Translations under genes and position numbers: made by a program
Assembly (NCBI GenBank): GCA_947365965.1
Contig: CANAZG010000024.1
Location: 1 to 34,080 of the forward strand
Direction: 5' to 3'
Source: an uncultured Clostridia bacterium
Lineage (GTDB): Bacteria > Bacillota > Clostridia > Oscillospirales > Oscillospiraceae
DNA length: 34,080 nucleotides
Part shown: positions 14,329 through 22,045 of the stretch, one piece after another
Layout: each line of letters begins with the position of its first letter
Position numbering within the stretch: position 1 is the stretch's first letter
The notes under the pieces: model-generated
Told to the model about the DNA's origin: nothing
The model's database searches: none
What the model saw: the letters and a program-made list of their open reading frames with translations, nothing else

Positions 14329-15711
14329 CTACTTTTTCAGCTCCGGCAGGCTGGCGGCGGCCATGGACTGGCCCACCCGGCGGAACTTCTCGTCGGGCAG
14401 CTCCGCCTTGAGGGACTTGGCCGTCTCCGGATACTCGTCCTCCAGCACCTTCTGGGCAGTGGCCAGGATGAGGTCTCCGCCCTTTCCGCTCATGACCCGG
14501 CCCAGCAGCAGCACGTGGCGGCAGCCGTACAGCTCATGATAGTATGCCAGGGTGTGGCCCAGGTATACGCCGATGGACTCATAGACCTTGGCGGCAGCCT
14601 CGCTGCCCTCCTCCATCAGCTTCTGCACCACCTTCAGCTTCTCCGCCGGGCTCAGGCTCTCCTCCAGCGCAATGCCCGCCCGGGGGGCCAGCTTGATGAC
14701 GCCGTCCTGGGAGAAGTACTTCACGCCGCAGCCGATGTCGCCGCTCCACTCGTCCCGCATGGCGTCCGGCTGGGCGTCCACAGGTACGAAGGCCAGCTCG
14801 TTGAGCCAGCCGGTGATGCGCCCGGCCTCGTCCACGTAGCCCACCGCCTCGCTGGTGCCCATGGCGATGCCCAGCACGCTGCTGTCGTCCAGGCTCATGG
14901 CCCCGGCCAGGGCGGACACGTCGCCGTCGTTGATGACGGAGTAGGGCACGTCGCCAAAGGTGTCCCGGATGGCCCGGATGTAGATGTCCTTCACCTTGAC
15001 GTCATAGATGTCCTTGGGGACTTGGAGGAACAGGGAGGCGTTCATGGTCCGGTTGTTGATGAACACGCCGGCGGAGCTGACGCCCACCGCGTCCACCCGG
15101 GGCATGTGCTCGGCAGCGGACTTCAGGCCCGCCACGATGCCCTCGTAGTGGTAGTCCGGATCCGCGGTGATCTTGGGGAACCAGACCACCTCCTCGGAGT
15201 AGACGGTCTCGCCGTCGATGACCGCGGAGACCTTCCGGTCGCTTCCGCCGGCGTCGAAGCCGATGCGGCAGCCCTCCAGGTGGCCGCCCATGGCCTTGGG
15301 ATCGTCCTTGGCCGCCGGGATATCGTCCACCAGCACCACCTCGAAGGGGTGCTCGAAGACGCTGGCCATGTAGTCCCAGTCAAACTCCTGCTCTCCGCCG
15401 GCGCTGTAGGCCTTTTTCAGGTAGTTGAACACGCCCTCGTCCCCGCTGACGTAGATCTTGAAGCCGCCCTTCATCCACAGGATGGTCTTCACCAGCCGGT
15501 TGATATAGTAGTGGTCAGCCTGCTCCATCTCCGGCGTGCCGTGGATGAAGGTGCGGCAGGAGGCCATCTGGCCGTCCGCCCTCTCCACGGCGATGCCCAC
15601 AGGCTTTTTGGCGTCCGCCAGGAAGGCCTGGTTGTAGCGCAGCAGGGGGATAAAGTCCGGGTCCAGGGACGGGACATGCTTGAGCTGTACCGAGATACCG
15701 AATCTGTTCAT
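14329..15711 (-). CDS. ROK-family sugar kinase-like protein
   Basis: 460 residues from ATG 15711, preceded by TTGGAGGAG. It has an actin-fold ATP-binding pattern: IGFDAGGSDRKVSAV as phosphate-1 motif near residue 180, and GIAMGTSEAVGYV as a later phosphate motif. It is longer than standard ROK kinases (about 300), with an N-terminal extension of roughly 170 residues. The usual ROK zinc-binding CxCGxxGC motif is not seen. It diverges from the AGE epimerase and precedes DUF3795 and nagA, so phosphorylation of N-acetylmannosamine or N-acetylglucosamine is the best guess. The substrate is inferred from context only. Confidence 0.75.
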   Translation of the reverse strand: MNRFGISVQLKHVPSLDPDFIPLLRYNQAFLADAKKPVGIAVERADGQMASCRTFIHGTPEMEQADHYYINRLVKTILWMKGGFKIYVSGDEGVFNYLKKAYSAGGEQEFDWDYMASVFEHPFEVVLVDDIPAAKDDPKAMGGHLEGCRIGFDAGGSDRKVSAVIDGETVYSEEVVWFPKITADPDYHYEGIVAGLKSAAEHMPRVDAVGVSSAGVFINNRTMNASLFLQVPKDIYDVKVKDIYIRAIRDTFGDVPYSVINDGDVSALAGAMSLDDSSVLGIAMGTSEAVGYVDEAGRITGWLNELAFVPVDAQPDAMRDEWSGDIGCGVKYFSQDGVIKLAPRAGIALEESLSPAEKLKVVQKLMEEGSEAAAKVYESIGVYLGHTLAYYHELYGCRHVLLLGRVMSGKGGDLILATAQKVLEDEYPETAKSLKAELPDEKFRRVGQSMAAASLPELKK

Positions 15712-15811
15712 ATCGTTCTCCTCCAAACGCATCAATTTACGCCGGCCGTCCTACGCCGGCAGGAGCGCTTCTCTCTGGCCGGATCCCATATTTTTCATCC
15801 GGCTGCCTCCT

Positions 15812-15840
15812 ATTTTACCATAATTTACACCGGCTGTCAC
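15812..15840 (-). promoter_or_regulatory. promoter of the ROK kinase-DUF3795-nagA operon
   Basis: Minus strand: GTGACA (15840..15835), 17-base spacer, TAAAAT (15817..15812). It leaves a leader of about 95 bases before the kinase ATG at 15711, containing a CCGGAT/ATCCGG inverted repeat. Confidence 0.6.
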
Positions 15841-15877
15841 CCCATAATAAAAATCTTTTTCGATTGCGCTCCCGTGA

Positions 15878-15906
15878 TTGAAAAATGATTTTGAAAATGG
15901 TACAAT
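15878..15906 (+). promoter_or_regulatory. promoter of the AGE epimerase gene
   Basis: TTGAAA (15878-15883), 17-base spacer, TACAAT (15901-15906). The predicted transcription start is ~50 bases before the ATG at 15962. It is back to back with the minus promoter at 15812-15840, which allows shared control. Confidence 0.75.
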
Positions 15907-15961
15907 AGGGAAAACCGAAAAGACAGGATTCGCAACACAATCATCATAGGGAGGAACAATC

Positions 15962-17164
15962 ATGGATCGACAGAAACTGGCGGACGCCCAGGCGTGGGTG
16001 CGGGAGGAGCTGAAGAGCTCCGCAGACTTCTGGCTGAAAAACGGCATGGACAGAGAGCACGGCGGCGTGTACACCTGCCTGGACCGGAAGGGGGAGGTCT
16101 ACTCCACGGATAAGAGCGTGTGGATGCAGGGCCGGTGCGGCTGGATTTACGCCTTCCTGTGCCACACCTACGGCGAGAGGCCGGAGTGGCTGGAGGCCAG
16201 CCGCAGCTGCTTGGACTTCATGGAGGCCCACTGCTTCAACCACGCCGCTGGAGACCGGATGTACTTCACCGTCACGGCGGAGGGCCAGCCCCTGCGCCAG
16301 CGGCGCTACTACTTCTCCGAGGCCTTCTGCGCTGCGGCCAACGCAGAGCACTACGGCGTGACCGGGGACCGGAAGCGGCTGGAGAGAGCGAGGCAGTGCT
16401 ATGACCTCTACTGGGACCTGAGCCAGGGCAAGGAGGACCCGGTTCACATGGGCCCCAAGACCATCCCCGAGACCCGCACGGGCCGGGCCTTCGGCATCCC
16501 CATGATTATCCTCAATGTCACGGGCATCCTGCTGCGCACGGACCCGGAGCGGAGGGCGCTCTACGAGGAGCGGGCGAGGCAGTGCGTGGAGGACATCTTC
16601 CGCTACCACGTGAAGCCGGAGCTCAAGTGCGTGCTGGAGAACGTGGCCGAGGACGGCCAGCCCCGGCTCTTCTACACCGAGGGCCGCACGGTGAACCCGG
16701 GCCACGACATTGAGGGCGTCTGGTTCCTGCTGGAGCACGCCAGCCGGACCGGGGACAAGGCGCTGGTGGAGAAGGCGGCCCAGATGTTCGACTGGGCCAT
16801 CGAGGCCGGCTGGGACAAGGAGTACGGCGGACTGCTCTACTTCATCGACGCCCTGGGCAAGCCGCCGGAGGCCTATGAGCACGACATGAAGCTGTGGTGG
16901 CCCCACAACGAGATTCTCATCGCCGCCATGATGCTCTACCGGGACACCGGGAACGAGAAATATCTGGACTGGTTCTATAAGACCCTGGACTACTGCAAGG
17001 CCCACTTCGCGGACCCGGAGTACGGCGAGTGGTACGGCTACCTCCGCCGGGACGGCCTGCCCACGCAGCCCTCCACCAAGGGCAGCACCTTCAAGGGCCC
17101 CTTCCACATGCCCCGGAGCATGATCCTGGTGGATACGATGATTACGGAGATTCTGGGGAGATAG
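15962..17164 (+). CDS. AGE-family epimerase, probable N-acylglucosamine 2-epimerase
   Basis: 400 residues, starting at an ATG preceded by GGGAGGAA. It fits the (alpha/alpha)6-barrel AGE family, which interconverts N-acetylglucosamine and N-acetylmannosamine (some members act on mannose or cellobiose). Active-site landmarks are Arg58 in MQGRCGW, His248 in NPGHDIEGVW and His382 in FHMPRSM, the two histidines being the expected acid/base pair. Length is typical (about 390-400). It faces the ROK kinase, DUF3795 and nagA across divergent promoters. Together, epimerase, kinase and deacetylase could route ManNAc/GlcNAc to glucosamine-6-phosphate. A GC-rich hairpin follows. Confidence 0.88.
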   Translation: MDRQKLADAQAWVREELKSSADFWLKNGMDREHGGVYTCLDRKGEVYSTDKSVWMQGRCGWIYAFLCHTYGERPEWLEASRSCLDFMEAHCFNHAAGDRMYFTVTAEGQPLRQRRYYFSEAFCAAANAEHYGVTGDRKRLERARQCYDLYWDLSQGKEDPVHMGPKTIPETRTGRAFGIPMIILNVTGILLRTDPERRALYEERARQCVEDIFRYHVKPELKCVLENVAEDGQPRLFYTEGRTVNPGHDIEGVWFLLEHASRTGDKALVEKAAQMFDWAIEAGWDKEYGGLLYFIDALGKPPEAYEHDMKLWWPHNEILIAAMMLYRDTGNEKYLDWFYKTLDYCKAHFADPEYGEWYGYLRRDGLPTQPSTKGSTFKGPFHMPRSMILVDTMITEILGR

Positions 17165-17195
17165 GATGGTCCCCGACATAACCGGACAGCGCGAA

Positions 17196-17238
17196 AGCAG
17201 CCGGACCGGAGCCCTTCTGGGTCTCCGGTCCGGCTGCT
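17196..17238 (+). terminator. GC-rich hairpin after the AGE epimerase gene
   Basis: A perfect 16-bp stem (17196-17211 with 17223-17238) and an 11-base loop about 32 bases after the stop. It lacks a clear U-tract, so intrinsic termination may be weak. The rest of the 290-base gap before prfB holds only the prfB promoter and leader. Confidence 0.6.
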
Positions 17239-17306
17239 CAGCCTGTTGAAAAGCGCTCCACAAAGGCCCCGCCCCCGCCTCCGGGAGAGAATCAGCAATT
17301 TTCCCC

Positions 17307-17336
17307 TTTACAGACCCCGCCTGTTTATGGCATAAT
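17307..17336 (+). promoter_or_regulatory. promoter of prfB
   Basis: TTTACA (17307-17312), 18-base spacer ending in TATGG, then CATAAT (17331-17336). It leaves a leader of about 110 bases before the prfB ATG. Confidence 0.55.
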
Positions 17337-17454
17337 ATCCCCAAGGGTCCGGAGCGGGCCCGGAGAAAGACTTTGAAAAGGAATGGAGAATCCCGCTATG
17401 TGACGAGAGAGAAGCCAGCTGATAAAACCATAACGACAATTTGGAGGATTCGCC

Positions 17455-18579
17455 ATGCCCATTATTGAATACGACGTCTACAAGCAGAAGCTCACCGCCC
17501 TGGGCCCCCGCCTGGACAGTCTGGCTGCGGCCCTGGATCTGGAGGGGGCCCGCCGGGAGGTGGAGGAGCTGGAGGAGAAGACCAACGACCCCAATTTCTG
17601 GAACGATGTGTCCGGGTCCCAGAAGGTGCTCCAGCGCACCAAGCAGCTCAAGAACAAGCTGGAGAACCACCAGCGGCTGGTGGGCCAGTGGGAGGATCTG
17701 ACCACCCTGGTGGAGATGGCCATGGAGGAGGACGACGAGAGCCTCCTGCCGGAGGTGAGCGAGGGCTTCAGCCGCCTGGAGGGGGCCCTGGAGGAGGCCA
17801 ATCTGGCCACCCTGCTCACCGGCGAGTACGACAACAGCAACGCCATCCTCAGCCTCCACCCCGGCGCCGGCGGCACCGAGGCCCAGGACTGGTGCCAGAT
17901 GCTCTACCGGATGTACACCCGCTGGGCGGAGCGCCACAACTTCACCGTCAAAACCCTCAACTACGAGGATGACGACGAGGCGGGCATCAAGTCCGCCGCC
18001 ATCTCCATTGAGGGGGAGAACGCCTACGGCTTCCTGCGCAGCGAGAATGGGGTCCACCGGATGGTGCGCATCTCCCCCTTTGACGCCAACGCCCGCCGCC
18101 AGACCTCCTTTGCCGCCGTGGAGGTGATGCCGGAGATTGACGACGACACCAGCGTGGAGATCCGCCAGGAGGACATCGAGATGCAGGTCTACCGCGCCTC
18201 CGGCGCCGGCGGCCAGCACGTGAACAAGACCTCCTCCGCCGTGCGCCTCATCCACCGGCCCACCGGGGTGGTGGTGGCCTCCCAGCAGGAGCGCAGCCAG
18301 GTCCAGAACCGGGAGAACTGCATGAAGATGCTCCGGGCAAAGCTCATGCAGATGAAAGCCCAGCAGCACGCGGAGAAGATTTCGGACCTCAAGGGCGTGC
18401 AGATGAAGATCGAGTGGGGCAGCCAGATCCGCTCCTACGTCTTCATGCCCTACACCCTGGCCAAGGACACCCGCACCGGCTTTGAGAACGGCAACATCAA
18501 CGCGGTGATGGACGGGGACCTGGACGGCTTCATCAACGCCTACCTCACCGCCAGCGCCACCGGGGAGCTGAAGAAATAA
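17455..18579 (+). CDS. prfB: peptide chain release factor 2
   Basis: 374 residues, preceded by TTGGAGGA. It recognises UGA and UAA stop codons and triggers peptide release. The RF2 specificity tripeptide SPF is at 207-209, and the catalytic GGQ at 252-254 (ASGAGGQHVNKTSSAVR). The N-terminal region (DLEGARREVEELEEKTNDPNFWND) aligns by eye with other RF2 proteins. In many bacteria an in-frame UGA near codon 25 needs a +1 frameshift; here the frame is open from start to end through DSLAAALDLEG, so that autoregulation is missing. It is monocistronic, with promoter upstream and hairpin terminator downstream. Confidence 0.96.
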   Translation: MPIIEYDVYKQKLTALGPRLDSLAAALDLEGARREVEELEEKTNDPNFWNDVSGSQKVLQRTKQLKNKLENHQRLVGQWEDLTTLVEMAMEEDDESLLPEVSEGFSRLEGALEEANLATLLTGEYDNSNAILSLHPGAGGTEAQDWCQMLYRMYTRWAERHNFTVKTLNYEDDDEAGIKSAAISIEGENAYGFLRSENGVHRMVRISPFDANARRQTSFAAVEVMPEIDDDTSVEIRQEDIEMQVYRASGAGGQHVNKTSSAVRLIHRPTGVVVASQQERSQVQNRENCMKMLRAKLMQMKAQQHAEKISDLKGVQMKIEWGSQIRSYVFMPYTLAKDTRTGFENGNINAVMDGDLDGFINAYLTASATGELKK

Positions 18580-18603
18580 GAAAAATTTCAGAATCCGTCA
18601 GAC

Positions 18604-18639
18604 AACTGCCGGCAGTCTTCCCATAGACTGCCGGCAGTT
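18604..18639. terminator. terminator after prfB
   Basis: A perfect 15-bp stem (18604-18618 with 18625-18639) and a 6-base loop, containing the CTGCCGGCAGTCT motif. It lies between prfB (plus) and the amidase (minus) and can serve both. A T-run appears ~20 bases later on plus. Confidence 0.8.
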
Positions 18640-18695
18640 ATTAATGGGGTCTGACATCCTTTTTTCTCTCCCGAAAAGGAGCGGCCGCTCAGCCC

Positions 18696-19433
18696 CTACC
18701 GGATGTACTGGGCGGAGGCGTAGCCCACGTAGCCGCCGTAGTGGACCACGTACCAGCCCTCGTACTGGCCGTAAATCTCCACCTTGGCCCCGTCGGGAAT
18801 CACCGCTACCACAGCGGAGCTGGTGTCCGGCCGGGCCCGCAGGTTCAGGTTGCCCCCGCCGGTCTGGACGGTGGCGGTCCAGGGGTCTGTGGGCCAGATG
18901 AAGGGGATGCCGAAGTAGTCCGTCAGGCTCAGGACCAGATTCCGGGCGATCTCCGTGATGTTGTTCTCGATCCAGCGGGCGTCGTCCACGTTGTCGTGAT
19001 ACCCCAGCTCCAGCAGCACGGCGGGGAATTTGGAATCCCGCACCTCCCCCAGGGAGGTGGTGGCCCGGGTGACCACCTTGTCCGGCAGGGGGTAGATGCC
19101 CCGGAGGTTGTTGACAAAGATCTGGGCCGCCCGCTTGCCCTGGGTGCTGGAGGGGTAGTAGAAGGCGATGACGCCCCGGACGCCGCCGTAGTTGTCCTCC
19201 GCCGCGGCGTTGGAGTGGAGGGCCAGATAGAAGTCGTACCAGCCGCTGTTGGCCTGACGGATGGAGCTGCCGGCGGTCATGTCCGGGGAGTTGCGCCGGT
19301 AGCGGATGCCGCAGCTGTTGAGGTAGGGGATCATGGCGTCCGCCAGACGGTTCATCCAGTACTCCTCGCTGCCGCTGCCGGTGACGTAGAGATTGTTCTC
19401 CTGGGTGGAGGGGCTGAGGTACAGAATAGGCAT
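18696..19433 (-). CDS. N-acetylmuramoyl-L-alanine amidase-like protein with SH3 domain
   Basis: 245 residues with a strong GAGGAGGA ribosome binding site. Residues 1-175 are an Amidase_3-like zinc hydrolase domain, and ~185-245 a bacterial SH3 domain (LNLRARPDTSSAVVAVIPDGA, then WYVVHYGGYVGYAS). Glu in the EEYWMNRLAD helix, His in LALHSNA and Glu in VLLELGYHDN match family positions. The first histidine of the usual DPGHGG motif is absent: the sequence there reads YLSPSTQENN. There is no signal peptide, so export would need a phage-, sporulation- or lysis-type route. Similar 'LSPSTQE' proteins occur in Clostridia as I recall. The gene sits alone between two GC-rich palindromes. Confidence 0.82.
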   Translation of the reverse strand: MPILYLSPSTQENNLYVTGSGSEEYWMNRLADAMIPYLNSCGIRYRRNSPDMTAGSSIRQANSGWYDFYLALHSNAAAEDNYGGVRGVIAFYYPSSTQGKRAAQIFVNNLRGIYPLPDKVVTRATTSLGEVRDSKFPAVLLELGYHDNVDDARWIENNITEIARNLVLSLTDYFGIPFIWPTDPWTATVQTGGGNLNLRARPDTSSAVVAVIPDGAKVEIYGQYEGWYVVHYGGYVGYASAQYIR

Positions 19434-19521
19434 ACGGTGTCCTCCTCGTTTTTGTTCTATCGTATGCCGGCCAAGAGGGAAGTGTGATGGGGGACAGGGC
19501 CTGCCGAACGCCCCTGTCTGC

Positions 19522-19567
19522 CCAACAGCTGCCGGCGGTCTGATATCAGACCGCCGGCAGCTGTTGG
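19522..19567. terminator. 46-bp perfect palindrome after acsB
   Basis: Perfectly self-complementary with no loop, centred between 19544 and 19545 (GATATC). It lies 51 bases after the acsB stop on minus and upstream of the amidase gene. As RNA it folds to a long hairpin, so it probably acts as acsB terminator, though no clear U-tract follows. It shares CTGCCGGC(A/G)GTCT with the hairpin at 18604-18639. Confidence 0.65.
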
Positions 19568-19617
19568 TAAATGATTCTAAAGTTTTCTTTTGGCTCCGTG
19601 GACCGCCGTTGCTCGTA

Positions 19618-21747
19618 TTACATCAGCGGCTCCAGATTCAGCACCGGGTGGCCCTTCTCGGTGATGAAGTTCATCAGCTCCTCGGGATCGGAGGTAATGG
19701 TCTCGTCGCCGATCATGTCGCAGAAATTCTCAATCCCCAGCAGCTCCTTGGCCGTGGCGTTGAGCCGGGCGGACACGTCGTCCTTAAGCTCCTTGGGCAT
19801 CCAGACAATCCGGGCAATGCCGCCCTCGGCGGAGGCGAACTTCTTGCTGCCGATGAAATGGCGGCCGTGGCCCATGAAGCCCGGGGTCTGCACGCCGCCG
19901 CCGGTCATGCTGGCCAGCTCGCCGAAGGTCATGCCCGTGGGGGTCATGCCCTTGAACTCCCGGTTGCAGATCACCAGACCGTTGCTGATGGGCTCGATGC
20001 CGCAGATGCACTCGAAGCAGCCGCAGCTGGTCATGGGGTCCTCCATGATGGAGTACAGGCTCACGTGCTCCACCGCGCCCTGGGTGGCCGCATGGACCAT
20101 CCGGTCCACGTCCGGGTAGTAGCCCTTCTTCTCGTCCGTGCAGCCCTCCTTGCTGATGGGCTGGCAGGGGCCGGCGTCGTTGAGCTCCTTGGTGGCCTTG
20201 GCGTCCAGCCAGCTCACCGCGCCGCACAGGCCCAGCCGCTCCGGCGTGACCACGCAGCAGTGGCTGGGGGCGAAGGACTGGCAGAGAATGCAGGTGTAGA
20301 ACTGGTCCACGCTCTCGTCGGTCATGGAACTGAGCCTGTCGTCCCGGGCGCTGTAGGCGGGCATGGCCTCCTCGCTGAGGATCCGCGCCGCCTTCTCCGG
20401 ATCTGTGACCAGGGTGACCTGGCACTTGTCCACCACCGCGTCAAACTCGTCCATAATCATATTGTAGAGCACCTCGCCGAAGTGCTTCATCCGCAGGCCC
20501 TTGTCGTAGGCGTCGTTGGACACCCGGATGCGGAACTGGTTGCGCTGGCCGGTGTGCATCACGCCCTCCATGTAGTTGAACCAGGCGTGGATCTTCCGCT
20601 CGATGACGGACTCGAAATCCTTCTGCATCTTCGCGCCGGCCACCTCGATGTAGGTTGCCAGGGCGTACTCCGTCTCGCCGCTATCGATGTCCGGGCCGTC
20701 CACGGTGATCTTGTGGTCCTCGATCTCGTCCATGGACCGGGTGGTCACCAGCTCGCAGGTGGTGTTCTTGCTGGACCAGAACTCCACCTTCATGTCCGCC
20801 TTGCGGATGATCTCCCCCTCAAAGGCGGCGGCGAAAGCCACGGGAATGGGCAGCTCCTTCACCTTGATCTTGATATTGCGCAGGGCCAGGGAGCGCTTGA
20901 CGGTCTCCTCGTGATTGGTGACCGCCTCCAGTGCGCCGGGGACCTGGAGATCACCGATATCCTGGTCCACGATCACCGGGAAGCCCAGGGCGATAGCCCC
21001 AGCGCCGGCGGAGACCACCACCTCGCTGAGAGCCCCGAAGGTGTTGACAAAGGCGGGCACCCGCTCCTTGGTGTACTTGAGAAGGCCGGCCAGATCCCCG
21101 GGCTGGATGTTGCCGAAGATGAGGGCCGCGCGGATAGCCACGGTGACCACGTGGATGACGCTGGTAACGTCGTGGCCCAGGGGCACCACCCGCAGCTCCA
21201 GGCCCATCTTCACGCCCTCGCCCAGGGCCTGCTCAATGCAGTCCCCGATCATGAAGGTGAGAATGCCCTTGGACTGGTAGTCCTTCACCACCTTGGCTAC
21301 GTCGGCGGCGCTGTCCGCCTTGCCGATGACCACGGCCACGCCGGGGATGTCGCCGGTGACCAGGGGCACGCCCAAGGAGCGGATCACGGGGTCAGGCACA
21401 AAGCCGATGCCGGAGTCCTCAGCGTAGGGGGCCGCGCCGCCCACGTACTTCAGTCCCTCGATGATCTCCGCGCCCACGGCGGTGGCAAGGCCTGCGTTCA
21501 GAGCCTGGGCGATGTCGTCCTGGCCGGTAATCAGGCTCTTGAGTACGTCTACGCAGGCGGGCAGATCCCCCAGCGTCTTCACCTTCACGCCTGTGGCGGC
21601 GTAGATGGTGGGGAAGAAGTAGGCGGTGTCGGGAAAGGCAACAGGGGTGTCAGCGCCGTGCTTGGCAATGGCATCCTTGACGGCCCCCTCGGTCAGGCCC
21701 GCCACAGCGTTGGAACCGGCATAGATCAGATCAGTTAACGCGCTCAT
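19618..21747 (-). CDS. acsB: acetyl-CoA synthase (CODH/ACS beta subunit)
   Basis: 709 residues from ATG 21747 (AGGAGGTTG upstream); earlier in-frame codons are not protein-like. It joins CO, a methyl group from the corrinoid protein and CoA into acetyl-CoA, the last step of the Wood-Ljungdahl pathway. The A-cluster ligands are all present: Cys486, Cys489, Cys498 and Cys508 for the [4Fe-4S] part, and the CGC motif 575-577 for the distal nickel. Their spacings match those I recall for the Moorella enzyme (506/509/518/528/595/597) at a constant offset of 20. Length is near the bacterial type (about 729). Unusually, no CO dehydrogenase, corrinoid protein or methyltransferase gene is nearby. It diverges from citrate synthase. 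Confidence 0.95.
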   Translation of the reverse strand: MSALTDLIYAGSNAVAGLTEGAVKDAIAKHGADTPVAFPDTAYFFPTIYAATGVKVKTLGDLPACVDVLKSLITGQDDIAQALNAGLATAVGAEIIEGLKYVGGAAPYAEDSGIGFVPDPVIRSLGVPLVTGDIPGVAVVIGKADSAADVAKVVKDYQSKGILTFMIGDCIEQALGEGVKMGLELRVVPLGHDVTSVIHVVTVAIRAALIFGNIQPGDLAGLLKYTKERVPAFVNTFGALSEVVVSAGAGAIALGFPVIVDQDIGDLQVPGALEAVTNHEETVKRSLALRNIKIKVKELPIPVAFAAAFEGEIIRKADMKVEFWSSKNTTCELVTTRSMDEIEDHKITVDGPDIDSGETEYALATYIEVAGAKMQKDFESVIERKIHAWFNYMEGVMHTGQRNQFRIRVSNDAYDKGLRMKHFGEVLYNMIMDEFDAVVDKCQVTLVTDPEKAARILSEEAMPAYSARDDRLSSMTDESVDQFYTCILCQSFAPSHCCVVTPERLGLCGAVSWLDAKATKELNDAGPCQPISKEGCTDEKKGYYPDVDRMVHAATQGAVEHVSLYSIMEDPMTSCGCFECICGIEPISNGLVICNREFKGMTPTGMTFGELASMTGGGVQTPGFMGHGRHFIGSKKFASAEGGIARIVWMPKELKDDVSARLNATAKELLGIENFCDMIGDETITSDPEELMNFITEKGHPVLNLEPLM

Positions 21748-22045
21748 TAAAACAACCTCCTGTAAAAAATTGAGGGGAAACAGCTGCCTTTTAATATACC
21801 AAAAAAAGCGTCCCTTGTATAGCCTTTTTCCGCGATTGGGCAGAAATTTTTCCATCCCCTCCCGGGGGATGCCAGGGAGCGAAAATGAGACCGCACCTCC
21901 TCCTTTTTGCATAACAGGCGGACTTCTCTATGCAGGCCGTCTGATAGTTTAGAAAAAATTCGGGAGATTTTACCTTGAAAATGAAAGTTATATGTGATAT
22001 ACTTGCAAAATAGAAGTGCCGCCCAGGGGAAAGGAGTATGCCGCT
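21748..22045. other. intergenic region between acsB and citrate synthase
   Basis: 298 bases between divergent genes. It contains the citrate synthase promoter (21975-22003). On minus, an extended -10-like GGTATATT lies near 21796-21803 with no good -35, which may be the acsB promoter. I see no gene, no riboswitch and no clear operator here. Confidence 0.5.
21975..22003 (+). promoter_or_regulatory. promoter of citrate synthase
   Basis: TTGAAA (21975-21980), 17-base spacer, TATACT (21998-22003). The expected start is ~22010, about 35 bases before the ATG. Confidence 0.75.

Noticed and set aside
15751-15798. 15-codon ORF (MKNMGSGQREALLPA) with an AGGAGG site upstream of the ROK kinase, possible leader peptide.
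   Set aside because: The AGGAGG lies directly after the predicted -10 (15812-15817), so the transcript would start too late to include it. One of the two calls must be wrong and the promoter is better supported.
19393-21738. Long open frame on the plus strand opposite acsB.
   Set aside because: It is a codon-bias shadow of acsB; the translation is repetitive (HVL, GHP, DHVA) and has no family resemblance, whereas acsB has all A-cluster cysteines.
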